Of a stretch of DNA of 64,000 nt, positions 29,897 to 41,505 are shown one piece after another. The stretch comes from Paraphoma chrysanthemicola (Eukaryota > Ascomycota > Dothideomycetes > Pleosporales > Phaeosphaeriaceae): contig JAGMWG010000008.1 in NCBI GenBank assembly GCA_020744225.1, positions 124,001-188,000 on the forward strand, in the 5' to 3' direction. The notes below the pieces were generated by a model, which made no database searches, had not been told where the DNA came from, and saw nothing but the letters and a program-made list of their open reading frames with translations. A program made the position numbers and the translations under genes. Each line of letters begins with the position of its first letter. The stretch's first letter is position 1.

Positions 29897-32738
29897 ATGG
29901 CCAGTGTAGACGAGAAGCACGACAGGCCCACAAGCTCGCAGGGCTCCGACAAGAGCGGAGTGAGTTTGATTCTGCACCGCATCCAAGGTCCCAAACAGAA
30001 ATCCAGGCACGTGCTAACGACATGTTTCCACAGGACAGCTTCGAAGACGCATCCGAGATCACCCCCCGTCCCGACTCACACTCCGAGCGCTCGCAGTCAC
30101 GGTCACGGTCGTTGCTGAACAAGCGCGAATCAGCGAGCTCGTCAGAACAGGGAGCCAGGGCAGACTCACCCGTACCCGAGGTGCCAGGTCTGCCCAAGGA
30201 CGCCAACAGCACAGATGCCGCCCCCGCAAAGTCTCCGCTGCTCACTGCACATCGAATTTCGGTGACATCAGACATGGATGATGTGTCGCTTGACGGTGGT
30301 GAGTGACTGCCCTTCACATGTCCGCCATTGGGCAAACAATCAGGATTGCGAGCGTCCAGACGTAGCACCTGCTATCCATAGCAAACATTGCCTCGCGCAC
30401 TTTGGTCACCGACTAACTTGCACAGAAGCCGCAAAAGGCTCTGCTCAAGCCCCGAAATTACCACCCAGAGACTCTCGAGACTCAACAAGCGCGATGCAAG
30501 GGCTGTCCGGAAGGATGTCGCCCGTCAAGTTTCCGCCACCCCCTCCGGCTCCGCCTGCACAAGAGAAAGCTGCCCCGCCGCCGCCTGTATCGAGAAAGCT
30601 TACCAGTCCATTCTCGTGGCTCTCGCGGAACAGTTCCAGCAAAAAGCCCGAGTCCTCGTCGCCTCCCCAAACGGACCGACGGAACACGAACGCCTCGATC
30701 AACACACTCAGCAGCAATCCGGAACTTACCCTGAGCAAGATTGAGGATGAGGGCGACATGCAATCCAACAACCGGTCGAGTCAGGGCAGTCTTCGTGACC
30801 GCTTCAAAGTTCTGCGGATGCGGGAAGAAGCCGGCATCATCATGAGCGACGAAGCGGGCCCAGATGGCGAAGGCGGAGCTCTAGCAGGACGTACAACGAG
30901 CATAGGTCTGGGCATTGGCAGTCCGATAAGCACGACCGGAGACGAGCATGCTCCAGGAAGCCCACCTGCTTTGGCCCGACAACAGACCATAAATCCGAAC
31001 CTGGCACCGGGGACCGCTGCGGGCATTGCCTCTGGTCCGGCAGGAGATACTGCCGAGCCTGTGGATTGGGATCTGTGGCAATCTGTCGTGAACGAAGGTC
31101 CCACAGCCATTGCGCGCACCAGCTCAGAAGAACTTAGCCATGCCATTGCCAATGGCATTCCACAGGTCATCCGAGGTGTTATATGGCAGGTCCTGGCTCA
31201 GAGTAAAAGTGAAGAGCTGGAGAGTATGTACAGAGAGCTTGTTGCACGAGGAACGGACAAAGAACATATGGTCGTAAAGACTCCAAATTTGAGCAACGGG
31301 CACAGCAACAGTGGAAAGGAGAAGGACTCTGTAGCCTCTTCTTCTTCATCCGTTCACTCCGACTATTCAACACCAGCTACAACCACCGGCAGCAACAACG
31401 CGCCGCTGCCATCCCCGTCAATAACATCAGAGTCAGCCGAAGACCCCGTCAAATTGCAAACGAGGCTCGCTGCCGAGCGAAAACAGAGCGCCGCCGCAGT
31501 GTCAAAGCTGGAGAAGACCATCAAGCGCGATCTTGGCGCAAGAACAAGCTACTCCAAGTACGTTATGGCCGCTGGACTACAGGATGGCCTTTTCGGCATC
31601 TGCAAGGCCTACGCCCTCTACGATGAAGCTGTGGGCTACGCTCAGGGCATGAATTTCATTGCCATGCCACTTTTGTTCAATATGCCCGAAGAGGAAGCCT
31701 TCAGTCTTTTTGTCACTTTGATGAACAAGTACGGATTGCGCGACTTGTTCGTTCACGACATGGCCGGTTTGCATCTCCATCTATACCAATTCGAGCGCCT
31801 CCTGGAGGAGTTTGAGCCCGCCCTTTACTGCCACCTGCGCCGGCGTGAGGTGAAGCCGCAACTTTACGCTACACAATGGTTCCTCACCCTGTTTGCATAC
31901 CGCTTCCCACTGCAATTGGTTCTTCGGATATACGACTTGATCCTTAGCGAAGGCCTTGAATCAGCTATCCTCAAATTCGGCATTGTGCTGATGCAGAAGA
32001 ATGCGGAAACGCTGCTGGGCATGAAGGACATGTCCACGCTTACCACATTCCTGAAAGAGCGTCTGTTTGATGTCTACATTGACAAGGCTCCCTCAGCAAA
32101 CTCAATCTTGGAGAATGGCTTTTTCGGTCAAACCGCCGGTATTGACAAGGAAGTGTATCGTGCCGATATGCTTGTCAAAGATGCTGTTGCGATCAAGATC
32201 TCGCCAGAAATGCTCAAGCAGTATACAGCCGAGTGGAAAGAACAGCGGCGGGTGGAGAAGGAGCGCGAGACGGAGCTTCACGGCTTTCGGGACAGAGTGG
32301 CGACGCTAGAGACCAAAGTTCGACTGCTTGAAGGACGCGCTGAGCAGTCGGACATGGAACACGTGCAAGTAGCGTCAGAGCTGATCAAGACAAAAGTCGA
32401 GAATGAGCAAGTCGCTGAAGAGAACGAAACACTGAAGACCAAGGTCGAGGAACTACAACGAATCGTGGACACGCAGCCCGAGGAAGTTGAAGCACGCCTG
32501 AAGAACGAGATGGAAACTGTCATGCAGAAGAACATCGTGGTGCACAACGAGAACCGAGCTCTTGAGGAACAGATGGCAGAAATGGAGAAGGAACTGGTGG
32601 CGACAAAGATGCAATGGGCAACCGTAAGTCACTACGAAATTTCATGCTGGGTCGCTTTGCCTGACATGTGTACAGATCAACGAAGAGCATGAGAGCCTCA
32701 AGCAAAAGTGGCACAGCATCTCGAACATGATGAAGTAG
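29897..32738 (+). CDS. GYP5: TBC-domain Rab GTPase-activating protein, GYP5-like
   Basis: Four exons (29897-29959, 30034-30298, 30426-32623, 32676-32738) give 862 aa. The N-terminal third is disordered, with a polyproline stretch (KFPPPPPAPPAQ) and acidic Ser-rich patches. The TBC domain spans roughly 355-620. It begins with GIPQVIRGVIWQVL, has the arginine-finger motif IxxDxxR in IKRDLGAR (~474) and the glutamine-finger YxQ in LYATQWF (~588), plus YAQGMNFIAMPLL. A strong coiled coil (~715-840) ends the protein, and the last short exon reads INEEHESLKQKWHS. Domain order and size match Gyp5/Gyl1, which stimulates GTP hydrolysis on Ypt1/Sec4-type Rabs in ER-Golgi and polarised secretion. All introns are GT-AG; the first has a GCTAACG branch site. 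Confidence 0.88.
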
Positions 32739-33553
32739 TCTCGAGCTTTGTCCTGATCTAGCAGCAGAGGCGTTTCGTTGACTTGCAAGCAGTACGCCGG
32801 AGCCGTACCAGAGCACCGTCTATTCGCCCTCGTCCAGCGCGCCATGATTCGCTTCTACGTGTCTATATACTGTGTCGCCCCAGCGGACCGGTTCCGCAGT
32901 TGGCGTTACTTTCTTTCCTTGTCCAATTGCTTCGGCATCGCTTGGGTTGGGCTTGTTCTCCCAATACTATTTCCATTTATACCCACGACGCAAAGGGACG
33001 ACCTGCATGTGGCGCCTGGCCTGTTTCCCAGTCGTTTTGGATAGAGCATTTGTGTTGGAGTAACGCATGAACACGGTGTTTGGTGAATAAATAGTGAGGT
33101 TATCTACTCGGCCCACTAATAGCGATGAGATTATACAGTAGTCCTAGTTTGTAGTGTATGTCCATGATCGTACCTCAGTCGTGCCTGATGTGCTCCTCGG
33201 TATCAAGCGACCTGTGGATTCTCTCGCAAGCTTAGTCCGTCGTGTCCACCGTACCGGAGTATAGGTCTCCCTCGCTTACTGGTGCATGACAGTCACGTGC
33301 CAAAAAGATCACGTGCTACTGATCACGTGTCCAAGTGGCGCTGGTCGCGCTGAACTAGTGCCTTGGCTTGTGCTAGAGTTCTCAACTTGGAAGCGTACTC
33401 GACTCCTCTTTCCTTTCAGTGCACCAACAAGGATCTCTACCTCATCGCACACCGCGCAACTCGAATCACCTGCGGCATCTCAGTTCCTCTCATCCGCTGG
33501 ACCCAGCGACCGACTTTGCCTGAATCCCGCTGTGAATCTGACGCAGACGCACG
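32739..33553. other. Intergenic: GYP5 3' UTR and KH-gene promoter
   Basis: Carries the triple TCACGTG cluster at 33293-33329. Otherwise no gene seen. Confidence 0.5.
33293..33329. promoter_or_regulatory. Three TCACGTG E-box sites upstream of the KH gene
   Basis: TCACGTG occurs at 33293-33299, 33309-33315 and 33323-33329, spaced 16 and 14 bases apart, 225-260 bases before the KH gene start. CACGTG with a 5' T is the classic target of Cbf1-type and other bHLH factors. Three copies in 37 bases is far above chance. Confidence 0.65.
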
Positions 33554-35450
33554 ATGGCAGCCCCGACACCTGACCTGAACGCCATCCTCGCGGCACTAGG
33601 TAAGTGCGCAAATTGTAAAACCGCGTCGCAAACACTCATTTTGTGACCAGCCGCTGGACGAGGCCCGTCTACTACCCCATCGCAGACTCCACAGCAGGGC
33701 CCGCCTGCGCAACACCCTACACCGCAACAGCTTCCTCCCGGCTTTCCGGGCGCAATGCCAGCAGGATCTCCACCAGGAATCCCCGGCTACAACTTCCCTC
33801 AGCCCACACACTCTGGCAGCCTCGATTTGAGTGCAATCAAGCCAGTTAGTTCTGGCTCCGTCAGTATTCAAGATGCGCTCGCAAAAGCGCGCGGCTTTGC
33901 CGCACAAAAGGGTCTTGCCTTCGACCCCCGTTCAGGTACAGACCCGTGGTCTGGCATTGGTGACCCCTCGCAGACTTACGCTATGGCAGCACATCAAGAA
34001 GATCCCCGACTTGGTGGGCGACAATATGGGCGCCGCTCAAGGTCGCGATCGCGGTCTCCATCGCGCCGCGACAACGCGCGTGACGGCTATAACCCTTACC
34101 GAGACGAGCGCCGCGATGAGCGACGAGGCGGCGGCTATGGTCGTGACCGATCGCGCTCCCCACCTAGACGTGAGACATTTTCTCCCCCTCACGCGCAGTA
34201 TGGAGGTCAGACGCGCTCCCCTCCTCCCAGTGACAACTCTGAGGTGATTCTCATTGATTCTTCGCTTGTTGGTCTTGTGATTGGGCGTCAAGGTGAGAGT
34301 CTTCGTCGTATTGAACAAGAATCAGGTACCAGGATCCAGTTCATCAACGGCCCTGAAGCGGGACCGCAACGTCAATGCCGCATTACAGGCAGTCCCAGTG
34401 CCCGTATCAGTGCCAAACGAGAGATCAACCGCATCATCGAAGAGAATGGTGGCAACCCTGCTCGTGAGACTGGTCGCAATGCGCGCCCTGGCGCGAAGAT
34501 GGTCGGTCAACAGCAGCCTGCTTTGCGCGAAGGTGAACAGTCGTCCCAAATCATGGTGCCTGATCGTACTGTTGGCCTCATCATTGGACGAGGCGGCGAA
34601 ACTATCCGTGACCTGCAAGAACGCAGTGGGTGCCACGTGAATATCGTCGGTGAGAACAAGAGCGTGAACGGTCTGCGCCCCGTGAACTTGATTGGAAGCC
34701 CTGCTGCTGCTGCCCATGCTAAAGAGCTCATCATGGAGATCGTCGACAGTGACACGAAGCAAATGGACGGATCTGCACAAGCTCCACAGCCACCCGTGCA
34801 GACCAGGCGTGACAATTTTGATCCGTACAGCGGCGGCGCAGGAGCTGGCGCTGGCGCTGGTAGCAAAATCAATGATAGTATCTTGGTCCCATCTGATGCT
34901 GTTGGCATGATTATCGGAAAAGGTATTGTCGTGTCCTGGATGTTTATTTCTTTGGTGTCTAACACAACACAGGCGGTGAAACTATCAAATCGATGCAGTC
35001 TGACACAGGCTGCAAAATCAACGTGTCTCAGGCCTCAGGCGCCGATATTGAGCGCGAAATCGGCCTAGTCGGCACTCGCCAAGCCATCGACGATGCGAAG
35101 CGTGCAATCTGGGAGAAGGTTGATCAAGTCGTATGTCGGCCACCAGGAAGCAATATAGATCCACCACTAACTTTGCACAGCGCGAGAAGAATAATAGCCG
35201 CCGACGAGACAACGGAAATACTAACGGGGGTTATGATAATAGCTACTCACAACAGCAGCAGCCACCATCTCAAGGTTATGGTGGAGCCCCTGCAGCACAA
35301 GCCGCCCCTGCAGCGAACCCTGCTGGCGGTGCTGCGGCCGATCCATATGCTGTTTACGGTGGTTACCAGAACTACCTCGCCATGTGGTATGCTTCAATTG
35401 CTCAGCAGCAGCAGGGAGGCCAGCCTCCTCAGGCACCTCCAGGAGCCTAG
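33554..35450 (+). CDS. Triple KH-domain RNA-binding protein (FUBP/KSRP-like)
   Basis: Four exons (33554-33599, 33651-34922, 34973-35130, 35181-35450) give 581 aa. A Pro/Gln-rich N-terminus and an SR/RGG-like segment (GRRSRSRSRSPSRRD, then RDERRGGGYGRDRSRS) precede three KH domains near 212-280, 312-385 and 418-490. Each has an intact GxxG loop: VIGRQGES, IIGRGGET and IIGK-GGET, the last split exactly by an intron. The C-terminus is Gln/Ala/Pro-rich and ends with repeated Tyr (YAVYGGYQNYLAMWYAS), like the tyrosine motifs of FUBP proteins. Likely binds single-stranded nucleic acid in mRNA processing or stability. A GAGAGAG linker precedes KH3. Introns have GTAAGT, GTATTG and GTATGT donors. Confidence 0.88.
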
Positions 35451-36797
35451 AGTCTCGCCCGTCTTCTGAATGCGCGCATGATGCTGAGACCACATCGATT
35501 GATGCCTGTTTTGCATGACCGATCCTGGACCTTGCTGCGCGTAGCATGACATGACGAACTCTGGACAACCTCGACTTTGATACCCGCCTCGAAAGCTCGT
35601 CTGACTGATCGATGACACGTTGATTGCGATGCGGTGCTCTGCTCATTCATTCTTCCGTCTTCGATTCTTCTCTGAACAACTTGGCTACGTCCTATCATTC
35701 AGATTGTGACCGTCGTCTGTCACTGTCGCTGTCAATGCTTTACTTGCATGATCCCTGATCGTGTGGGCTTTGATCATACTTCTCGCCTGAGTTTGCAAAC
35801 CACGGGACACTTCATTGAAGATCTTCTACATTCGGGCGCTGCGCCTAGATCATGCTCACCTTCTCTGCTACCTGTCTGGATCATCGGCAGCGACTTTTAA
35901 TCACTCTCGTACATTGCTGTCTGCACACGATCATCACCGCACACTTCGTCGGCAATCAACTGGAATATACCGGTCAAAAGCGTTTGTTTATTCATGTGGC
36001 TATTGTTGCGGACCACGACCTCCTTTGAGAGGATGTTTTGCCTCCGTTCCCTGATGGCGTGTCAACCGAGACTCCATCTTCTGGGTGAATCACAAGGCTT
36101 CGTAGGTCTGCGATTCTTGCAGCAGTGGCTGGCCTTTGGCCTTTTATGTACATTATATACCAACCAACAATGAAACCATGCGCACTTTCTACGCCCGCAA
36201 TTTCCCTCGTTTGCACATTTTCTCAATGCTGATCAATTGCCACGGACCGGACTGATCCGCCCGTCTCAAAAAGTTACGGTCTTCTCCAATCTGGCTACAG
36301 CATCCATGGTCTACGGGAATCGCCTTCTACAAAAGCACTTCTAGGACAGGCTCACCGTAATATGGAGTCGACCGCACAGCGAAGGGCATGCCACTCACGT
36401 GGCACGCAGGCTAACGCCGCACTGGGTAAGTGGGGCTGCATGGAGGGGCAAGAACGACGGCCATCGGCGAGCTCCTGCACGCGGAGCTTCAGCCCAGTTC
36501 TGATAAGACGCAAACACGTTCACGATGATTCGCTGACTTGCTTTTGCTAGCTAACATGTCCCGCTGCAATGTTTGGATAGAGCCTGTGCCGCGGGTACAG
36601 ATCGACTAGATAGCTCTGCAGTTCCCCACAATGAAAGGGTCTTCGAAGGCTGGAAGCGTTTCTTGATTCTCCATTCTTTCTGTTGCGCCGTGAGTTGTGT
36701 TGTGGCGACGCTTTCCTACACTTCTTTTGCTTCACGCATTGATTGAAGCTCACATAGTGTCTCTTACACAGCTCAAGGAACAGAGCCACTGAGCAAG
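35451..36797. other. Intergenic, about 1.35 kb
   Basis: KH-gene 3' UTR, then the xanthine dehydrogenase promoter. An AGATAG site (HGATAR type, possible nitrogen GATA factor site) lies at 36608-36613. No gene seen. Confidence 0.45.
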
Positions 36798-39700
36798 ATG
36801 GCGCCCGGTCTTATCTCCCCAGACCCAGCCGTCTCGTCCGACGCCACACGCTCCCTCGCAGATGTCACAGCCGCGTACGACGACACATTACGTTTCTACC
36901 TCAATGGCACAAAGGTCACGCTCGACAATGCCGACCCCGAAGTCACCCTGCTAGAGTATCTCCGAGGCATTGGGCTCACGGGCACAAAGCTGGGCTGCGC
37001 TGAGGGAGGCTGTGGAGCTTGCACAGTAGTCGTCTCGCAGTTCAACCCGACCACGAAGAAGATATATCATGCATCTGTGAATGCGTGTCTAGCGCCGCTG
37101 GTCAGTGTGGACGGGAAACATGTTATTACAGTCGAGGGAATTGGCAATGTAAAGAGGCCGCACCCGGCGCAGGAGAGGATCGCAAAGGGGAATGGAAGTC
37201 AGTGCGGGTTCTGCACGCCTGGTGAGTTGATATGCTGAGATTGGGCGTGAAAGTTGATATACTGATTCTAAAGGCATTGTCATGAGCTTGTACGCTCTCC
37301 TCCGAAACACCGACGCGCCTTCCGAACACGAAATTGAAGAAGCCTTCGATGGCAATCTGTGCAGATGTACAGGATACAGGCCTATACTGGACGCGGCGCA
37401 AAGCTTCAGCGTCAAGAGTGGGTGCGGCAAGGCGTCGGCGAACGGTGGCAGCGGATGCTGCATGGAGAAGAATGGCGCGAATGGTGGTGGATGCGGCAAG
37501 AGTGATGGCGCAGAAGACCAACCTATCAAGCGATTCACCCCACCTGGATTCATCGAGTACAATCCGGACACAGAACTCATCTTCCCGCCGCAATTGCGGA
37601 AGCACGAGTTCAAGCCATTGGCTTTTGGCAACAAGAAAAAGAAGTGGTTCAGGCCAACGACGTTGGAGCAATTGCTGGAGATCAAGAGTGTGTATCCGTC
37701 CGCAAAGCTCATTGCAGGATCAACAGAGACGCAGATTGAAATCAAGTTCAAGGCAATGAACTACAGCGCGTCAGTATTTGTGGGCGACATCCCGGAGCTA
37801 CGGCAATTCACCCTCAACGACGACCATCTCGAGATTGGTGGAAACGTAGTCTTGACGGATCTCGAGCAGATCTGCGAAGATGCGGTCCAGCACTACGGCA
37901 AGACGCGAGGCCAGCCATTTGCCATGATCCTGAAGCAGATTCGATACTTTGCTGGACGACAGATCAGGAACGTTGGTACACCTGCGGGTAATTTGGCGAC
38001 TGCGAGTCCTATTTCAGATCTGAATCCGGTGTTCGTGGCAACAAACGCAACGCTGGTTGCGAAGAGTTTGAATGAAACTACGGAAATCCCGATGTCGACA
38101 TTCTTCAAGGGATATAGGCAAACAGCATTGCCTCCGGATGCGATTATCGCGGGTTTGAGGATCCCGGTCGCGAAAGAGAAGGGCGAATTCATCCGTGCGT
38201 ACAAGCAGTCGAAGAGAAAGGATGATGACATCGCAATTGTCAATGCCGCGCTCAGAGTCTCTCTGGACGACTCGGACGTTGTTGAAAGTGTTGACCTTGT
38301 CTACGGCGGCATGGCACCCATCACAATCCGAGCACACAAGGCATCAGACTACTTGCAAGGAAAGAAATTCACAGACCTTCAGACACTGGAAGGCGTCATG
38401 GACAAGCTCGAGGAAGATTTTGACCTGCGATTCGGCGTCCCCGGTGGCATGGCAACATACCGCAAGTCACTGGCGCTCAGTTTCTTCTACAAGTTCTACC
38501 ACGAAGTGCTCGCGGAACTGCATGCAGAAGAAGTCGAGATCGACACACAAGCTATCGGCGAGATTGAGCGAGACATCAGCTCAGGCGAAAAAGATGGCAA
38601 GGCTGCCGAGGCTTACAAGCAGAAGGAAGTGGGACAAAGCAAGAACCATGTCGCTGCTTTGAAGCAGTGCACGGGCGAGGCTCAATACACGGACGACATT
38701 CCATTGCAGCGCAATGAGCTATACGGCTGCTTGGTGCTGTCTACAAAAGCACACGCAAAGATCCTGAAGGTTGATTCGGAAGGAGCTCTCGAACTACCTG
38801 GTGTTGTTTCGTATGTGGACCACAAAGACTTGGCTTCCCCAGAAGCAAATTGGTGGGGTGCTCCGTCCTGCGACGAGACGTTCTTCGCAGTCGATGAAGT
38901 CTTCACTGTTGGCCAGCCAATTGGCATGATCCTCGCAGACACCGCAAAGCACGCCGAGCAAGCCGCTCGCGCTGTCAAGATCGAGTACGAGGACCTGCCC
39001 GCAATCTTCACCATCGAAGAAGCTATTGAGCAGGAGAGCTACTTCAACCACTTCCGACACATCAAGAAGGGCGACACCGAGAAGGCGTTTGCTGAAGCAG
39101 ATCATGTCTTCACTGGAACAGCCCGTATGGGCGGCCAGGAGCACTTCTATCTGGAAACTCAAGCCTGTCTCGCGGTGCCTAAGCCCGAAGATGGTGAAAT
39201 GGAGATCTTCAGCAGTACGCAGAACCCTGCAGAGACGCAAGCTTATGTGTCCAAGGTCGTTGGTGTCGCTGCCAACAAGATCGTCACTCGCGTCAAGCGC
39301 ATGGGCGGCGGCTTTGGTGGAAAGGAGACCAGATCGATACAACTCGCTGGTATTGTCGCATGTGCTGCAAACAAAGTTCGTCGTCCAGTTCGCTGCATGT
39401 TGAACCGCGACGAAGACATTGCCACATCAGGACAGCGCCATCCCTTCCTTGCTCGCTGGAAGGTCGCAGTCAGCAAAGATGGAATCCTCCAGGCTCTTGA
39501 CGCGGATGTCTTTTGCAACGGCGGATGGTCACAAGATCTCTCTGGCGCTGTTGTTGAGCGCTCTCTCAGCCACATCGACGGTGTGTACAGCATACCAAAC
39601 ATACATGTTCGTGGCCGCGTTGCGAAGACAAACACAGTCTCCAACACTGCCTTCCGAGGCTTTGGAGGCCCCCAAGGTCTCTTCATTGCCGAGACATATA

Positions 39701-41008
39701 TTGAAGAAATCGCAGACCATCTCAACATCCCCGCTGAGATTCTCCGCGAACGCAACATGTACTCCCCGGAGCGGAATATGGTCACGCACTTCAACCAAGA
39801 GATCAAGGACTGGTACGTCCCGCTCATGTACCAGCAAGTCCAGACTGAATCGAAGTACGCCGAACGTCGTGCTGCCATTGAAGAATACAACAAGACACAC
39901 AAATGGAACAAGCGCGGCCTTGCTATCGTGCCCACCAAGTTCGGTATCTCATTCACCGCCCTCTTCCTCAACCAAGCCGGCGCTCTTGTGCACATTTACC
40001 ACGACGGCAGCGTTCTCGTCGCGCACGGCGGCACAGAAATGGGTCAAGGTCTGCACACAAAGATGACCCAGATTGCCGCTGAAGCACTTTCCGTCCCCCT
40101 TTCCAACGTCTTCATCAGCGAAACAGCAACCAACACCGTCGCAAACACCTCATCCACTGCCGCGTCCGCATCCTCCGATCTTAACGGCTACGCCATCTAC
40201 AATGCATGCCAAATCCTCAACGAGCGCCTCGCACCCTTCCGCGAGAAACTTGGCCCTGACGCCACCATGAAAGACATCGCTCACGCTGCGTACTTCTCGC
40301 GCGTCAATCTGTCCGCCCAAGGCTTCTACTCCACGCCCGACATCGGCTACGTCTGGGGCGCCAACACGGGCCAAATGTTCTTCTACTTCACCCAAGGCGT
40401 CGCCGCGGCCGAAGTCGAAATCGACACCCTGACAGGCGACTGGACGTGCCGACGCGCGGACATCAAAATGGATGTGGGCCGCTCGATCAATCCTGCGATT
40501 GATTACGGGCAGATTGAAGGCGCATTTGTACAGGGCCAGGGACTCTTCACCACGGAAGAGAGTCTGTGGCATCGTGCGAGCGGCGGCATTTTCACAAAAG
40601 GACCAGGCGCGTATAAGATCCCTGGATTCAGGGATATTCCGCAGGTGTTCAATGTTAGTCTGCTGAAGGATGTGGAGTGGGAGAATTTACGCACGATTCA
40701 GCGATCGAGAGGTGTTGGTAAGTTGTTCCCTTTATTTATTTTTCTCCTCTTCACTCGTCTGCATGTTTTGTACATATGGGCTAATATATGGATTAGGCGA
40801 ACCGCCGCTCTTCATGGGTAGTTGTGTCTTCTTCGCGATCCGCGACGCGCTCAAAGCTGCAAGGAAACAGTTTGGCGAGACGGATATACTGCACTTGCAG
40901 AGTCCGGCGACGCCGGAAAGGATCAGGATTAGTTGTGCGGATCCGATTGTGAAGAGGGCGTGGGTGGAGCCGCAGGAAGGAGAGAAGAGTTTCTTTGTGA
41001 GTATTTAG
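36798..41008 (+). CDS. XDH: Xanthine dehydrogenase (molybdenum hydroxylase)
   Basis: Oxidises hypoxanthine to xanthine and xanthine to urate with NAD+, the entry to purine use as nitrogen source; cytosolic or peroxisomal. Exons 36798-37221, 37274-40717 and 40797-41008 give 1359 aa, full length. First [2Fe-2S]: Cys67, 72, 75 and 97. Second: Cys136, 139, 171 and 173. A Cys/Gly-rich linker (CCMEKNGANGGGCGK) precedes the FAD domain (KLIAGSTE, then GTPAGNLATASPISD). The Mo domain has GGQEHFYLETQ, MGGGFGGKE, the substrate-binding Arg in FRGFGGPQ and GGTEMGQGLHTK. The catalytic Glu is in GEPPLF, created right at the start of exon 3. FRGFGGPQ plus these acidic residues favour XDH over aldehyde oxidase. 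This corresponds to Aspergillus hxA. No frame break was seen. Confidence 0.95.
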
Positions 41009-41505
41009 GGTTGGGTAGTGGTCGAGGCTGTGAAGGACTGTATGCATACTTTCGCTTTGGACAGGACAGGAGTTGTGTGGACTTGGTTTTGAGGTTTCAG
41101 TTGCTGGTCATGGCTTGTGAATGTATCTTGAGGCTCTTCAAAATGATGCAGTAACGGTCGTTTTATCTTTGGCTATTCATGACGAATTTACTAGTGAAAT
41201 TCAGAGTGCAGAGTAGCATGCTAGGATGGTACAGAGTATTCAAACTGTTGGACTCGTAGTATTCTTTTGATGGTACGAAGGTGGTGGAGCCCTGCATCGG
41301 AGATCTCGCTTATCGGGCTCCCGATCCCGCCGATCTAAGCGCATCTCAACTCCAGTCGTCATCTCACAAACATTGACAGTGACGTAGTCGCGAAGCTTGA
41401 CGCGCCAAACTTTCCACCATGGCGCTCGCGACACAGACATCTCTCGCGAGGTCCCATCCCTTTCACTTTCCAGTGAAGCACGGCGACATAACCTGACGGT
41501 GAACA
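41009..41505. promoter_or_regulatory. UVE1 promoter region with paired GATC sites
   Basis: 497 bp between XDH and UVE1. GATC at 41323-41326 and CGATC at 41331-41335 form a close pair ~170 bases before the UVE1 start. Paired GATC/CGATC elements resemble light-response sites bound by White Collar-type GATA factors. This is a weak, short-motif observation. Confidence 0.35.
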
